Assembly (NCBI GenBank): GCA_035504095.1
Contig: DATJSN010000091.1
Location: 1-29,538, forward strand
Origin: DATJSN01 sp035504095
GTDB lineage: Bacteria; Planctomycetota; Phycisphaerae; WQYP01
Direction: 5' to 3'
Length of the DNA stretch: 29,538 bases
Position 1 is the first letter of the stretch, and each line of letters begins with the position of its first letter. Both the position numbers and the translations under genes were made by a program. Positions 1 through 6,703 of this stretch are shown here, piece after piece. The notes under the pieces were generated by a model. It had not been told where the DNA came from. It made no database searches and saw only the letters and a list, made by a program, of their open reading frames with translations.

Positions 1-1383
1 CATGGATCGCTTTTAGCGTTGATTTGGAGTTGGATTCTCCTGTTTGCCTATGTGAGTATTGCTCCCGCTGAAGTCATGGCCGTGCTCGGGTATATGAACA
101 ATCTGGTAGCTCAGTTACATCTGATTCTTGTTGATGCGAAAACTCAAGTCCTCACGCCTGCCGGATATGTTGTAGCTGTTGTTCTTATGGCACTCTTTAC
201 ACTCATGAATCTCGTGGCCATCAAGTGGGTGATGCACATGAGCAATATCGCCGGCTGGTGGAAGCTGGCTATTCCCGCGCTTGCCGCGGTGCTTTTAATC
301 GCGCAAGGATGGCACACGCAAAATCTTCACATAGCCGCCGGCACAGGTTCTCAGATGTTCAAGGGGATATTCACGGCCATGGCCACCGGCGGCGTCATCT
401 TCAGCTATTTTGGTTTTCGCGGTGCCATTGAATTGGCCGGCGAAAGCTCCAATCCGCACCGCAACATTCCCATTGCGGTGATCGGCTCGGTGCTCATCGG
501 CATGGCGCTTTACATTGGTTTGGAATTGGCGTTTTTACTTGCCGTTGACCCAAAAGATTTGGCACACAATGGCTGGCGACATCTGGTATTTTCCGGTCAA
601 ACGGGACCATTTGCCGCGTTAGCCGGGGCTTTGGGTATGTCTTGGCTGGCCTGGCTGCTTTACGCCGACGCTATTGTTTCTCCCAGCGGCACGGGTTTTA
701 TCTATACGACGACTTCATCGCGCATCGTCATGGCCATGGGAGAAGATCAATTTATTCATCCCCGTCTTTCATCGATCAATAAGGCCGGTGTACCATGGCT
801 GGCAGTCATCTTTTGTTTTGTTGTAGGTCTTTTCTTCATGCTACCATTTCCTTCCTGGCAGCAAATAGTCAATTACATCACTCAGGTTACGGAATTGTCT
901 TACGGCATCGGCCCGATTGTATTGCTCGCTTTGCGTCGTCTCCTGCCGGAGTCGAAATACCATCGTCCCTGGCGCCTTCCCTGGGCGCAATTTTTCGGCC
1001 CCTTGTCATTTATTGTGTCGAATCTCATCATATATTGGGGACGCATACAAGCCTTGAATTGGCTCGTTGGATTGCTATTTGCCGCTTTTGCGCTGTTTAT
1101 TATTACGCGAATCATCCGACATGGAATCTCCGGCGTCACTGAACTTCCCTGGCGCACGGCGTGGTGGGTTTTCCCATATCTGATTGGTATGTGGCTCATC
1201 ACTTTTTTTGGTGACAGCGATATGGCAGGTGGGCTTGGTAAAATTGTATTTCCCTACGATGTGGTGGTGATCGCACTATTTAGCCTCGGAATTATGTGGC
1301 TGGCCCTGCGCGCCGCGATTCCGGTTGAAGAGCTCGAAGCATACATCAAGAGGCTGGAGATTGGTCCGGCCCAGTTATTGTGA
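1..1383 (+). CDS. APC-family amino acid permease (5' truncated by window edge)
   Basis: Inner-membrane amino acid/polyamine transporter of the APC superfamily. The reading frame is open from base 1, so the N-terminus, including the first transmembrane helices, lies outside the window. About 460 residues are visible with around ten hydrophobic segments. The family-typical stretch GFRGAIELAGESSNPHRNIP, a cytoplasmic loop after a core helix, is clear. The C-terminal half carries further helices and ends in a short charged tail (EELEAYIKRLEIG). APC proteins usually have 450-550 residues, so only a modest part is missing. The substrate cannot be told from this fragment. The stop codon lies directly before the SD-like GAGGTG used by the next gene, so the two may be co-transcribed. 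Confidence 0.85.
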   Translation, partial: HGSLLALIWSWILLFAYVSIAPAEVMAVLGYMNNLVAQLHLILVDAKTQVLTPAGYVVAVVLMALFTLMNLVAIKWVMHMSNIAGWWKLAIPALAAVLLIAQGWHTQNLHIAAGTGSQMFKGIFTAMATGGVIFSYFGFRGAIELAGESSNPHRNIPIAVIGSVLIGMALYIGLELAFLLAVDPKDLAHNGWRHLVFSGQTGPFAALAGALGMSWLAWLLYADAIVSPSGTGFIYTTTSSRIVMAMGEDQFIHPRLSSINKAGVPWLAVIFCFVVGLFFMLPFPSWQQIVNYITQVTELSYGIGPIVLLALRRLLPESKYHRPWRLPWAQFFGPLSFIVSNLIIYWGRIQALNWLVGLLFAAFALFIITRIIRHGISGVTELPWRTAWWVFPYLIGMWLITFFGDSDMAGGLGKIVFPYDVVVIALFSLGIMWLALRAAIPVEELEAYIKRLEIGPAQLL

Positions 1384-1391
1384 GGTGAAAT

Positions 1392-1982
1392 CTGGAAACC
1401 CAGACTTCCAGTCAAACCGATCAAGCTTTCGCCGATCCCGCCAGGTGGGTCGATTCTTACGGCGATTTGCTTTATCGCTGGGCTTTCCAGCGTACCGGCG
1501 ATTCCGCGCTCTCCCAGGAACTTGTTCAGGAAACCTTCCTGGCGGCGCTCAAAAGCCGGTCTTCTTTCCAGGGCCAGTCCAAACCGTCTACCTGGTTGTT
1601 GGGTATTCTCAAGCATAAACTTCTGGATTCCATGAAACGTTCAGATCGTACGCGGAATTTTTCCGATCTGCCTGATCAGGCGGTTGATTCGATGTTTAAT
1701 TCTCTGGGTATGTGGAAAAATGACCCGAAGAATTGGGATGCCAACCCCGAACAGTTGGCTCAAAACGCTGAATTTCAGCAAGCTCTGCAAGCCTGCATTG
1801 AGTCGTTGCCACCGCCGCAAAAACAGGTGTTTCTGCTGCGCATTCTCGATATGCAGGATACCGGTGAAATTTGCAAGGTTTTGAGGATAACCGCGACTAA
1901 CCTATGGGTGCTTCTGCACCGAGCCCGTCTGCGGCTGCGGGAGTGTCTGATGCGCAAAGGAATCGGTCCCGAGGTGTTATGA
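1392..1982 (+). CDS. ECF-type RNA polymerase sigma factor, probable CTG start
   Basis: Sigma-70 family factor of the extracytoplasmic function type. Region 2 is seen in YGDLLYRWAFQRTGD followed by LSQELVQETFLAALKSR and STWLLGILKHKLLDSMKR. Region 4 follows as LPPPQKQVFLLRILDMQDTGEICKVL and a recognition helix TNLWVLLHRARLRLRECL. The first canonical start (TTG at 1467) would cut into region 2: family-like residues RWVDSYGD lie upstream of it in frame. Between the in-frame stop at 1386 and 1467 there is no ATG, GTG or TTG. CTG at 1392 has GAGGTG four bases upstream, so I place the start there (196 aa), with low certainty. The next gene encodes a zinc-finger anti-sigma-like protein 10 bases downstream, the usual ECF pairing. 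Confidence 0.82.
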   Translation: METQTSSQTDQAFADPARWVDSYGDLLYRWAFQRTGDSALSQELVQETFLAALKSRSSFQGQSKPSTWLLGILKHKLLDSMKRSDRTRNFSDLPDQAVDSMFNSLGMWKNDPKNWDANPEQLAQNAEFQQALQACIESLPPPQKQVFLLRILDMQDTGEICKVLRITATNLWVLLHRARLRLRECLMRKGIGPEVL

Positions 1983-1992
1983 GGCAGGGTCT

Positions 1993-2274
1993 ATGTTGAT
2001 TCTAAACATATTATCATGCCGAAAAGCCACAATGTTGGCGGCTAAGAAAGACCAGATTGGTCTGAGCTTTCTTGAGTCGCTGCAATTGAAAATTCATATG
2101 CTTGTTTGCTCTGTCTGCCGCGCCGCAAGCCGGCACATAAAAATTATTGAACAGGCTGCGCAACATGCTGCCGAGAGGATTTTCGATTCACCGGTTTCCA
2201 GTGAACATAAACTTTCCGATCAGGCCAAAGAAACGATGAAAACCGCGTTGCGCGCTGCCGGTAAGAGCCTCTAA
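1993..2274 (+). CDS. Short zinc-finger (zf-HC2-like) putative anti-sigma factor
   Basis: Small 93-aa soluble protein. It shows the arrangement of compact zf-HC2 proteins: LSCRKATMLAAKKDQIGLSF near the N-terminus, then a helix ending in IHMLVCSVCRAASRH, giving Cys...His-x3-Cys-x2-Cys as a potential zinc site. Family knowledge: this module binds ECF sigma factors in anti-sigma proteins. No transmembrane segment is visible, so it would act in the cytoplasm and might respond to redox or metal state. It starts 10 bases after the sigma factor stop, with a purine-rich GAGGCAGGG upstream of ATG 1993. The C-terminal 40 residues are helical and not recognised. Pairing with the upstream sigma factor is inferred from adjacency. 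Confidence 0.7.
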   Translation: MLILNILSCRKATMLAAKKDQIGLSFLESLQLKIHMLVCSVCRAASRHIKIIEQAAQHAAERIFDSPVSSEHKLSDQAKETMKTALRAAGKSL

Positions 2275-2352
2275 AAAATTGACACGTTCCATGTCTGCCC
2301 TTATTCTTCATATCTGCAATATTTCCAATTCCAAATTGCCGGAGGATATTTG

Positions 2353-3372
2353 ATGTCACCTGTATGGATTGCCATTCTGGTCGTGGCGGGAATTTTTCTC
2401 CTGGTCGTTTTTACAACGATTGGGTCCGTTTTTTCGCTTTGGCTCCAGGCCTTGTCCGCCAGCGCGGACATTGGCATTGGAAATCTCATTGGCATGAAAT
2501 TGCGCCGCGTCGACGCCCGAACCATTGTCACCGCCAAAATTTCCCTGATTCAGGCCGGCTTGCAGGTCACCACGCGGCAACTGGAAGCTCATTACATGGC
2601 TCAGGGGCGCGTTCCCAACGTGGCCCGCGCCATGATCGCCGCCCATCGCGCCGCCATTGACATGCCCTGGGAACAGGCCGCCGCCATCGATCTTGCCGGG
2701 CGCGACGTTCTGGACGCCGTTCAAACCAGCGTGAACCCGCGTGTGATTGATGTACCCAACGCCAATAGCGGCCGCCAAACCCATGATGGCGTCGCTAAAG
2801 ACGGCATTCAACTCAAGGTCAAGGCCCGCGTCACGGTTCGCACCAACATGAAACAGCTTATTAGTGGCGCTGGCGAAGAAACCGTTGTGGCGCGCGTGGG
2901 GGAAGGAATTGTCGCCGCCATCGGTTCGGCAGATACCTATAAACACGTTCTTGAACAGCCGGACATGATCAGTAAAACCGTGTTAGCCAAGGGTCTGGAC
3001 GCCGGCACGGCGTTCCAGATTCTTTCCATCGACATCGCCGATATGGACGTCGGCGACAACATTGGCGCCAAGCTCCAGATCGCCCAGGCCGACGCTGCCA
3101 AGCAGTTGGCCCAGGCGGAAGCGGAAAAACGCCGCGCCCTGGCCGTCGCCCAGGAACAGGAAAATAAAGCCCTGGCACAGTTGAACCGCGCCAAGGTTAT
3201 CGAAGCCGAAGCCCAGATTCCATTGGCTATGTCCGAAGCTTTCCGCAGTGGTCATCTTGGCGTGATGGACTATTTTCGGATGAAAAATATTCAGGCTGAT
3301 ACATCCATGCGTGAATCCATTGGCGGCGGCGGAGCGGCTGGAGTGACCGGCGAGGCCGGCGACAATCGTTAA
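2353..3372 (+). CDS. floA: Flotillin-like protein FloA
   Basis: Membrane scaffold protein of bacterial functional membrane microdomains. The 339-aa product has an N-terminal hydrophobic segment (about residues 4-27). The highly conserved FloA core follows: NLIGMKLRRVDARTIVTAKI, QLEAHYMAQGRVPNVARAMI, DMPWEQAAAIDLAGRDVLDA and VQTSVNPRVIDVP. A coiled-coil Ala/Glu-rich stretch (QAEAEKRRALAVAQEQENKA) lies in the C-terminal third and mediates oligomerisation in the family. Length matches other FloA proteins (about 330 aa). ATG 2353 is preceded by GGAGG at 2341; an in-frame TTG one codon upstream is less likely. The two genes that follow are probably co-transcribed. A short hairpin repeat lies just after the stop. 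Confidence 0.95.
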   Translation: MSPVWIAILVVAGIFLLVVFTTIGSVFSLWLQALSASADIGIGNLIGMKLRRVDARTIVTAKISLIQAGLQVTTRQLEAHYMAQGRVPNVARAMIAAHRAAIDMPWEQAAAIDLAGRDVLDAVQTSVNPRVIDVPNANSGRQTHDGVAKDGIQLKVKARVTVRTNMKQLISGAGEETVVARVGEGIVAAIGSADTYKHVLEQPDMISKTVLAKGLDAGTAFQILSIDIADMDVGDNIGAKLQIAQADAAKQLAQAEAEKRRALAVAQEQENKALAQLNRAKVIEAEAQIPLAMSEAFRSGHLGVMDYFRMKNIQADTSMRESIGGGGAAGVTGEAGDNR

Positions 3373-3378
3373 ATGTAG

Positions 3379-3398
3379 CTCAGGCTCTCCAGCCTGAG
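3379..3398. repeat. Hairpin repeat, family A (CTCAGGCT/AGCCTGAG)
   Basis: Perfect 8-bp inverted repeat CTCAGGCT-ctcc-AGCCTGAG directly after the floA stop, preceded by TGTAG. Related sequences occur at 5691-5745, 6668-6688 and 20211-20271. It lacks a long T-run, so it is probably not an efficient intrinsic terminator and lies inside what looks like a floA operon. Confidence 0.7.
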
Positions 3399-3420
3399 AA
3401 TTTAATAGGAAATATTCCAC

Positions 3421-3978
3421 ATGGGCCAGGCGCCGCGCGATCCTGATCAACTAGCCCGCGACATTCTCGCCGGCCGGGTTTCCATCCAGGAGCTGGCGCG
3501 CGAACAGGCCCGCCGCCGCGCTGCCGCCCAGGGTGGTCCAGCCGCACCGGCCGCCCCGGTTCGCCCTACACCACCACCGCCACGTGTTATACCACAACAA
3601 CAGATTCCCGTTGCCCGTCCGGTCCAGGTCGCTGGTCCCGTCCGGCAACGCGTTGTTCGCCTGCCGCCGCCGCCCAATAAAGCCACACGGCCCACCCCGC
3701 CGATTGCTCAGGCTTCACCAGTCGCCAAAACTTCTCCGGCTGTAAAAGACCCTTACGCTATCGGGTCTCTGGTCTCCATGCAGTTATCACCGGCGGCCAA
3801 AGCCGCCATGCCGCCTCAAAGCGGCTCCAGAGTTCCGCCGCCTTCCGTACCCCGCAGCAGGACGCAGGTTATGCGGAAAATTCTTACCAGCCATCAGGGC
3901 TTGCGGACACTTTTTCTTGTTTCAGAAATACTCAATAAACCCTTGGCGTTGCGCCCCGACGCGCTGGAAAGACTCTGA
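3421..3978 (+). CDS. Pro/Ala-rich hypothetical protein next to floA
   Basis: A 185-aa protein with no recognised enzymatic domain. It has three parts. A short charged N-terminal helix (about residues 1-38) contains DPDQLARDILAGRVSIQELA. A long, probably disordered linker rich in Pro, Ala and Val spans about residues 39-145. A compact C-terminal segment reads LTSHQGLRTLFLVSEILNKP. No signal peptide or membrane segment is visible. Position after floA and overlap with the next gene (TGATG at 3976-3980) suggest a shared operon and possibly a common membrane-associated function, but that is inference. The ordered ends joined by a flexible linker suggest a tether between two partners. Function unknown. 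Confidence 0.72.
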   Translation: MGQAPRDPDQLARDILAGRVSIQELAREQARRRAAAQGGPAAPAAPVRPTPPPPRVIPQQQIPVARPVQVAGPVRQRVVRLPPPPNKATRPTPPIAQASPVAKTSPAVKDPYAIGSLVSMQLSPAAKAAMPPQSGSRVPPPSVPRSRTQVMRKILTSHQGLRTLFLVSEILNKPLALRPDALERL

Positions 3979-4529
3979 TGCCCCAACAAGACTCTGCTAT
4001 CCCCTCACCGGACTTGGGCGCTACTTACGTCGAACTCGACGGTCTGACCATTATTTCCATCAAACCTTATTCGTATTTGCACCTGTTAGGTATTTTGTTC
4101 GGCGGTCTGATATTCGCGGGCATCGGATTTTGGATGTTCCATAATGCCCGTGTACCGCCAATGTTCCTCTTGTTCATGTCTGGATTTCTATTGTTGTTTA
4201 TATTGGTTCCTGCCTACATGACAATTTTTACCGCTGATGTCTTTGTGATCAGCACTGATAAGCTTGAAAAACGCTGGAGTTGCAAACCGTTCCATAGATG
4301 CAGTCAAATTCCCCGTAGTGAAATTCAATCAGTCCGGGTGAATTCGCGGCAAGTTCGCACCAAAAACGGCTCGCGTACGGTATGGTTTGTTGAACTAGCC
4401 AAAACTGATGGCAAAAGTTCCACGCTCATCAATGGAGGCGATATCAAGCGGTTGAATCTGGCCAGTGATTATTTGAATAAAGCACTCTTTGGGCAACATG
4501 CGCCGCCGCCACCCGCTAAATCTCTCTGA
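3978..4529 (+). CDS. Two-TM membrane protein with a PH-like C-terminal domain, hypothetical
   Basis: A 183-aa protein with a short soluble N-terminus, two adjacent hydrophobic helices (roughly residues 33-53 and 58-78) and a C-terminal soluble domain. The soluble part alternates short strands with basic residues (VFVISTDKLEKRWSCKPF, IPRSEIQSVRVNSRQV, TVWFVELAKTDGKSSTLI), which resembles bacterial membrane-bound PH-like domains; this fold assignment is from pattern only. The start ATG overlaps the preceding stop by one base (TGATG), so translational coupling is likely. It ends in a proline-rich tail (APPPPAKSL). A role in the FloA membrane context is plausible but unproven. Confidence 0.72.
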   Translation: MPQQDSAIPSPDLGATYVELDGLTIISIKPYSYLHLLGILFGGLIFAGIGFWMFHNARVPPMFLLFMSGFLLLFILVPAYMTIFTADVFVISTDKLEKRWSCKPFHRCSQIPRSEIQSVRVNSRQVRTKNGSRTVWFVELAKTDGKSSTLINGGDIKRLNLASDYLNKALFGQHAPPPPAKSL

Positions 4530-4592
4530 AAATCCTATTGCTCTACTCTCTACTTTCTCAGCAAAGCCGCCACTCCCATCCCCTTCGTTGTC

Positions 4593-4675
4593 TCGTCGTG
4601 TCGTCGTGGTTAAAAAAGTCTCCCGTCTCCCGACTCCCGTCTCGGCGCAGCCGCCGTTCCTAACCCTCGCGTTTC
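4593..4675 (+). repeat. Intergenic repeat, family C (copy 1)
   Basis: Begins with a GTCGTGTCGTCGTGGTTAAA-type motif, then TCTCCCGTC and a 28-base stretch (4626-4653) that is identical to 18831-18858. The 28-mer starts TCTCCCGACTCCC and ends GGCGCAGCCG. An open frame from 4489 runs through it, but the encoded residues look like translated repeat. Confidence 0.75.
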
Positions 4676-4740
4676 TCTATGGTCTAACTTCCACGTCTTG
4701 GTATGATTATTCACCGCTATATGGCTTTGTAGGGGCATTA

Positions 4741-5673
4741 ATGTTTAAACCCGCTTTTGTAATCCTTATTTGCTCTATTAGTTTTTTCACATTTCGGAAA
4801 TTATCTTATGGTGACTACATTTTTACCCCGCTCAATTACCCCAATGCTACGCAAACCATAATTACTGACATTATCGACGACACCATCATTGGCCAGTATC
4901 AGGACGACAAAGGCGTCACCCACGGCTTCATTTATGACAATAAAGGTCAAACCTTCTCTAGGCTTAATGATCCTGACGCTGGCGATGATTTGCATCAGGG
5001 AACGTTTCCCGAAAGCATTTCCGCCGATTTTATCCTCGGCTATTTCACTGATGGCAAAAACAGGACCCATGGTTTTGTCTATGACCGTAAAAACCAGTCG
5101 TTTGCCACAATTGATGATCCTTTGGCGCTGGGCAACGCTACCTGGGCCGTTGGTGAGTCAGGAAATAAAATCGTCGGCGTTTATTTTGACACGGGCAACG
5201 TCGAACATGGTTTTATCTATGATCCGGAGTTAAAAACGTTTGCCACCGTGGATGTTCCCGATGCTGGAAAGGACTCCGGACAGGGGACCAATTTCAATGA
5301 TGCCTCCGGCAATTTGATTGTAGGCAATTTTATCGATTCCCACGGCGTTAATCACGGCCTGATTTTCGATTTGTCGGTCGGTAAATTCACCATTATCGAT
5401 AATCCCACGGCGGGAAAAAGCAAAGACCAGGGAACGGTTATCACCGACATCCACGATAGTCAACTGGTTGGTTTTTACACGGACAAACACGATCTGGATC
5501 ACAGTTTTATTTATAACCTCCAGACGCAAAGCTTTACGATGCTTGATGATCCAAAGGCCGGCAGGTCTCCGGACGAAGGGACCGATGCCTACGGCATTTC
5601 AGGTTCTACGATCGTAGGTACCTACATCGACGCCAACGACGCGACGCACGGCTTCATCGCCACGCCCAAATAG
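4741..5673 (+). CDS. Secreted HAF-repeat-type protein
   Basis: A 310-aa exported protein. The N-terminus (MFKPAFVILICSISFFTF) is a signal-peptide-like hydrophobic segment. Five repeats of about 49-50 residues follow, each built around a (T/N/E)HGFIYD core, then an F-x-x-(I/L)-(D/N)-D/N-P element and a short strand ending in VGxY/GxF; a sixth partial copy ends the protein. This matches the HAF repeat family, beta-rich extracellular proteins of unknown function. A longer frame begins at 4489, but its first 84 codons overlap the previous gene and read through an intergenic repeat, so ATG 4741 is preferred. The DPDAGDD/PDAGKDS segments are acidic and might bind calcium, which is speculative. Confidence 0.8.
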   Translation: MFKPAFVILICSISFFTFRKLSYGDYIFTPLNYPNATQTIITDIIDDTIIGQYQDDKGVTHGFIYDNKGQTFSRLNDPDAGDDLHQGTFPESISADFILGYFTDGKNRTHGFVYDRKNQSFATIDDPLALGNATWAVGESGNKIVGVYFDTGNVEHGFIYDPELKTFATVDVPDAGKDSGQGTNFNDASGNLIVGNFIDSHGVNHGLIFDLSVGKFTIIDNPTAGKSKDQGTVITDIHDSQLVGFYTDKHDLDHSFIYNLQTQSFTMLDDPKAGRSPDEGTDAYGISGSTIVGTYIDANDATHGFIATPK

Positions 5674-5690
5674 GTAACAGGTGACAGGTG

Positions 5691-5745
5691 TAGCTCAGGT
5701 TCCCCGCCCTGAGCTATGTCGAAGGGTCAGCCTGAGAATGTAAAA
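5691..5745. repeat. Hairpin repeat, family A (compound copy)
   Basis: TAGCTCAGG (5691-5699) pairs perfectly with CCTGAGCTA (5708-5716). It is followed by GTCGAAGGG and a half-site TCAGCCTGAG. It lies 18 bases after the HAF-protein stop, where it could end transcription, although no T-run follows. Confidence 0.7.
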
Positions 5746-5767
5746 CGGCCTCTCAGGCTGTTCAGAT

Positions 5768-5792
5768 AGCCCCGGGATTTCTTCCCGGGGCT
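5768..5792. repeat. GC-rich hairpin, family B
   Basis: Perfect 10-bp inverted repeat AGCCCCGGGA-tttct-TCCCGGGGCT. Similar AGCCCCGG...CCGGGGC hairpins occur at 6305-6324, 6398-6419 and 20358-20380. Confidence 0.75.
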
Positions 5793-5867
5793 CGTAAGTT
5801 TGAATCCCAATCTGTGGGACAGGCATCTTGCCTGTCAGCAAAACCCCGGCATTTCTTGCCGTGGTTA

Positions 5868-5887
5868 TTGTCGTGTCGTTGTGGTGA
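5868..5887 (+). repeat. Family C motif (GTCGTGTCGTTGTGGTGAAA)
   Basis: Short copy of the motif also seen near 4597, 6424 and 18796. It is not followed here by the TCTCCCGACTCCC segment found at 4626 and 18831. Confidence 0.55.
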
Positions 5888-6304
5888 AAATCTCTGTGGC
5901 TAATCAACCCTGGTTTATGCGCATAAAAAAACCGCCTCATAAAGGCTGGACTCAATCGACCGGTTATGTATGTATAGATTGCGTTTTAATTAATCTCTCG
6001 GTCTTTGTGCCCCGCGCTTCACAGGCGGTTTACGTCCAACTTTCGTTGAACCTGTTTGGCTAAGCACCTCCTCACTGATCTTTACGATCTTGCTGAACTC
6101 ATCCACATAACATTATCACCCATTTCCCCAGGAAAATACAACCAAATTTTAGGGCCGATATAACCCCGTTTATAGCCATGAGCCTCTAATAAATATAAGC
6201 CGGAATGTAGAATGGTCTCCAGACTGTTCAGTAGCAGGCACGCTCCGCTTCTGTCATGAGCTATGTCGAAGGGCGTGCCGTTGCCACCTCGAATATTTCA
6301 CATA

Positions 6305-6324
6305 GCCCCGGCCTTGGCCGGGGC
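6305..6324. repeat. GC-rich hairpin, family B
   Basis: Perfect 9-bp inverted repeat GCCCCGGCC-tt-GGCCGGGGC, preceded by CATA as in other family B copies. Confidence 0.75.
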
Positions 6325-6397
6325 AGAATTTTCCGATGTGTTAAATCTCAAAGACGCAAATAGATTCCCGATTTCTACATTTGTGCAACGGAATACA

Positions 6398-6450
6398 GCC
6401 CCAGGTGGAAACCCGGGGCCATCGTCGTGTCGTGGTGCCGTTGTGGTGAA
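6398..6450. repeat. Adjacent family B hairpin and family C motif
   Basis: GCCCCAGGT-ggaa-ACCCGGGGC pairs with one mismatch (6398-6419) and is preceded by ATACA. It is followed at once by TCGTCGTGTCGTGGTGCCG and GTTGTGGTGAA, so the two families occur here as neighbours. Confidence 0.6.
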
Positions 6451-6565
6451 GCTATATGCCTAAGGTCATCCGTGTTATCCGTGGTTTTTGAAAACTGAAC
6501 ACCGAATACCGAAAACGACAGCCTCTGCCTGTCTATTAAACATTCATTAATATCTAAAATTTCTC

Positions 6566-6595
6566 TTGACAAACAATGATAGGGAGGCACACAAT
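6566..6595 (+). promoter_or_regulatory. Possible sigma-70-type promoter for the mau-like operon
   Basis: A perfect -35 hexamer TTGACA (6566-6571), then an 18-base spacer and a weaker -10 CACAAT (6590-6595). It lies about 110 bases upstream of the first gene of the operon in an AT-rich patch. A family A hairpin (6668-6688) would lie in the leader. Assignment is by consensus match only. Confidence 0.35.
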
Positions 6596-6667
6596 TTATC
6601 TATATTTTGACCAGCGCGCCGTTCCGGCGCTGGGTGAAGTATTGCGTCATTTGTTGGAAAAATCTAT

Positions 6668-6688
6668 CTCAGGGCTCTCGAGCCTGAG
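6668..6688. repeat. Hairpin repeat, family A, just before the operon's first gene
   Basis: CTCAGGGCT-ctcg-AGCCTGAG, pairing with one bulged G. The downstream AAAAGGA (ribosome binding site for ATG 6704) follows directly, so the hairpin could affect translation of the first gene. Confidence 0.6.
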
Positions 6689-6703
6689 AAAAGGATATTT
6701 CCG

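Larger units (their letters stand above)
5674..6703. other. Repeat-rich non-coding region upstream of the mau-like operon
   Basis: About 1 kb with no credible gene. Short open frames on both strands have no start context or protein-like composition, and some read only repeat motifs (VVVVK from GTCGTGTCG...). The stretch holds hairpin families A, B and C, two copies of GAGCTATGTCGAAGGG (5711 and 6258), and inverted repeats GGCACGC/GCGTGCC (6237/6273) and AACCGCCT/AGGCGGTT (about 5928/6023). Its last 150 bases should hold the promoter and leader of the downstream operon. Confidence 0.7.

Noticed and set aside
4489..4740. N-terminal extension of the HAF-repeat protein frame
   Set aside because: It overlaps the preceding gene and then reads through a family C intergenic repeat; the signal-like start is at 4741.
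5695..6590. Small ORFs on both strands in the spacer
   Set aside because: They cross hairpin repeats, have no ribosome sites and encode low-quality sequence.
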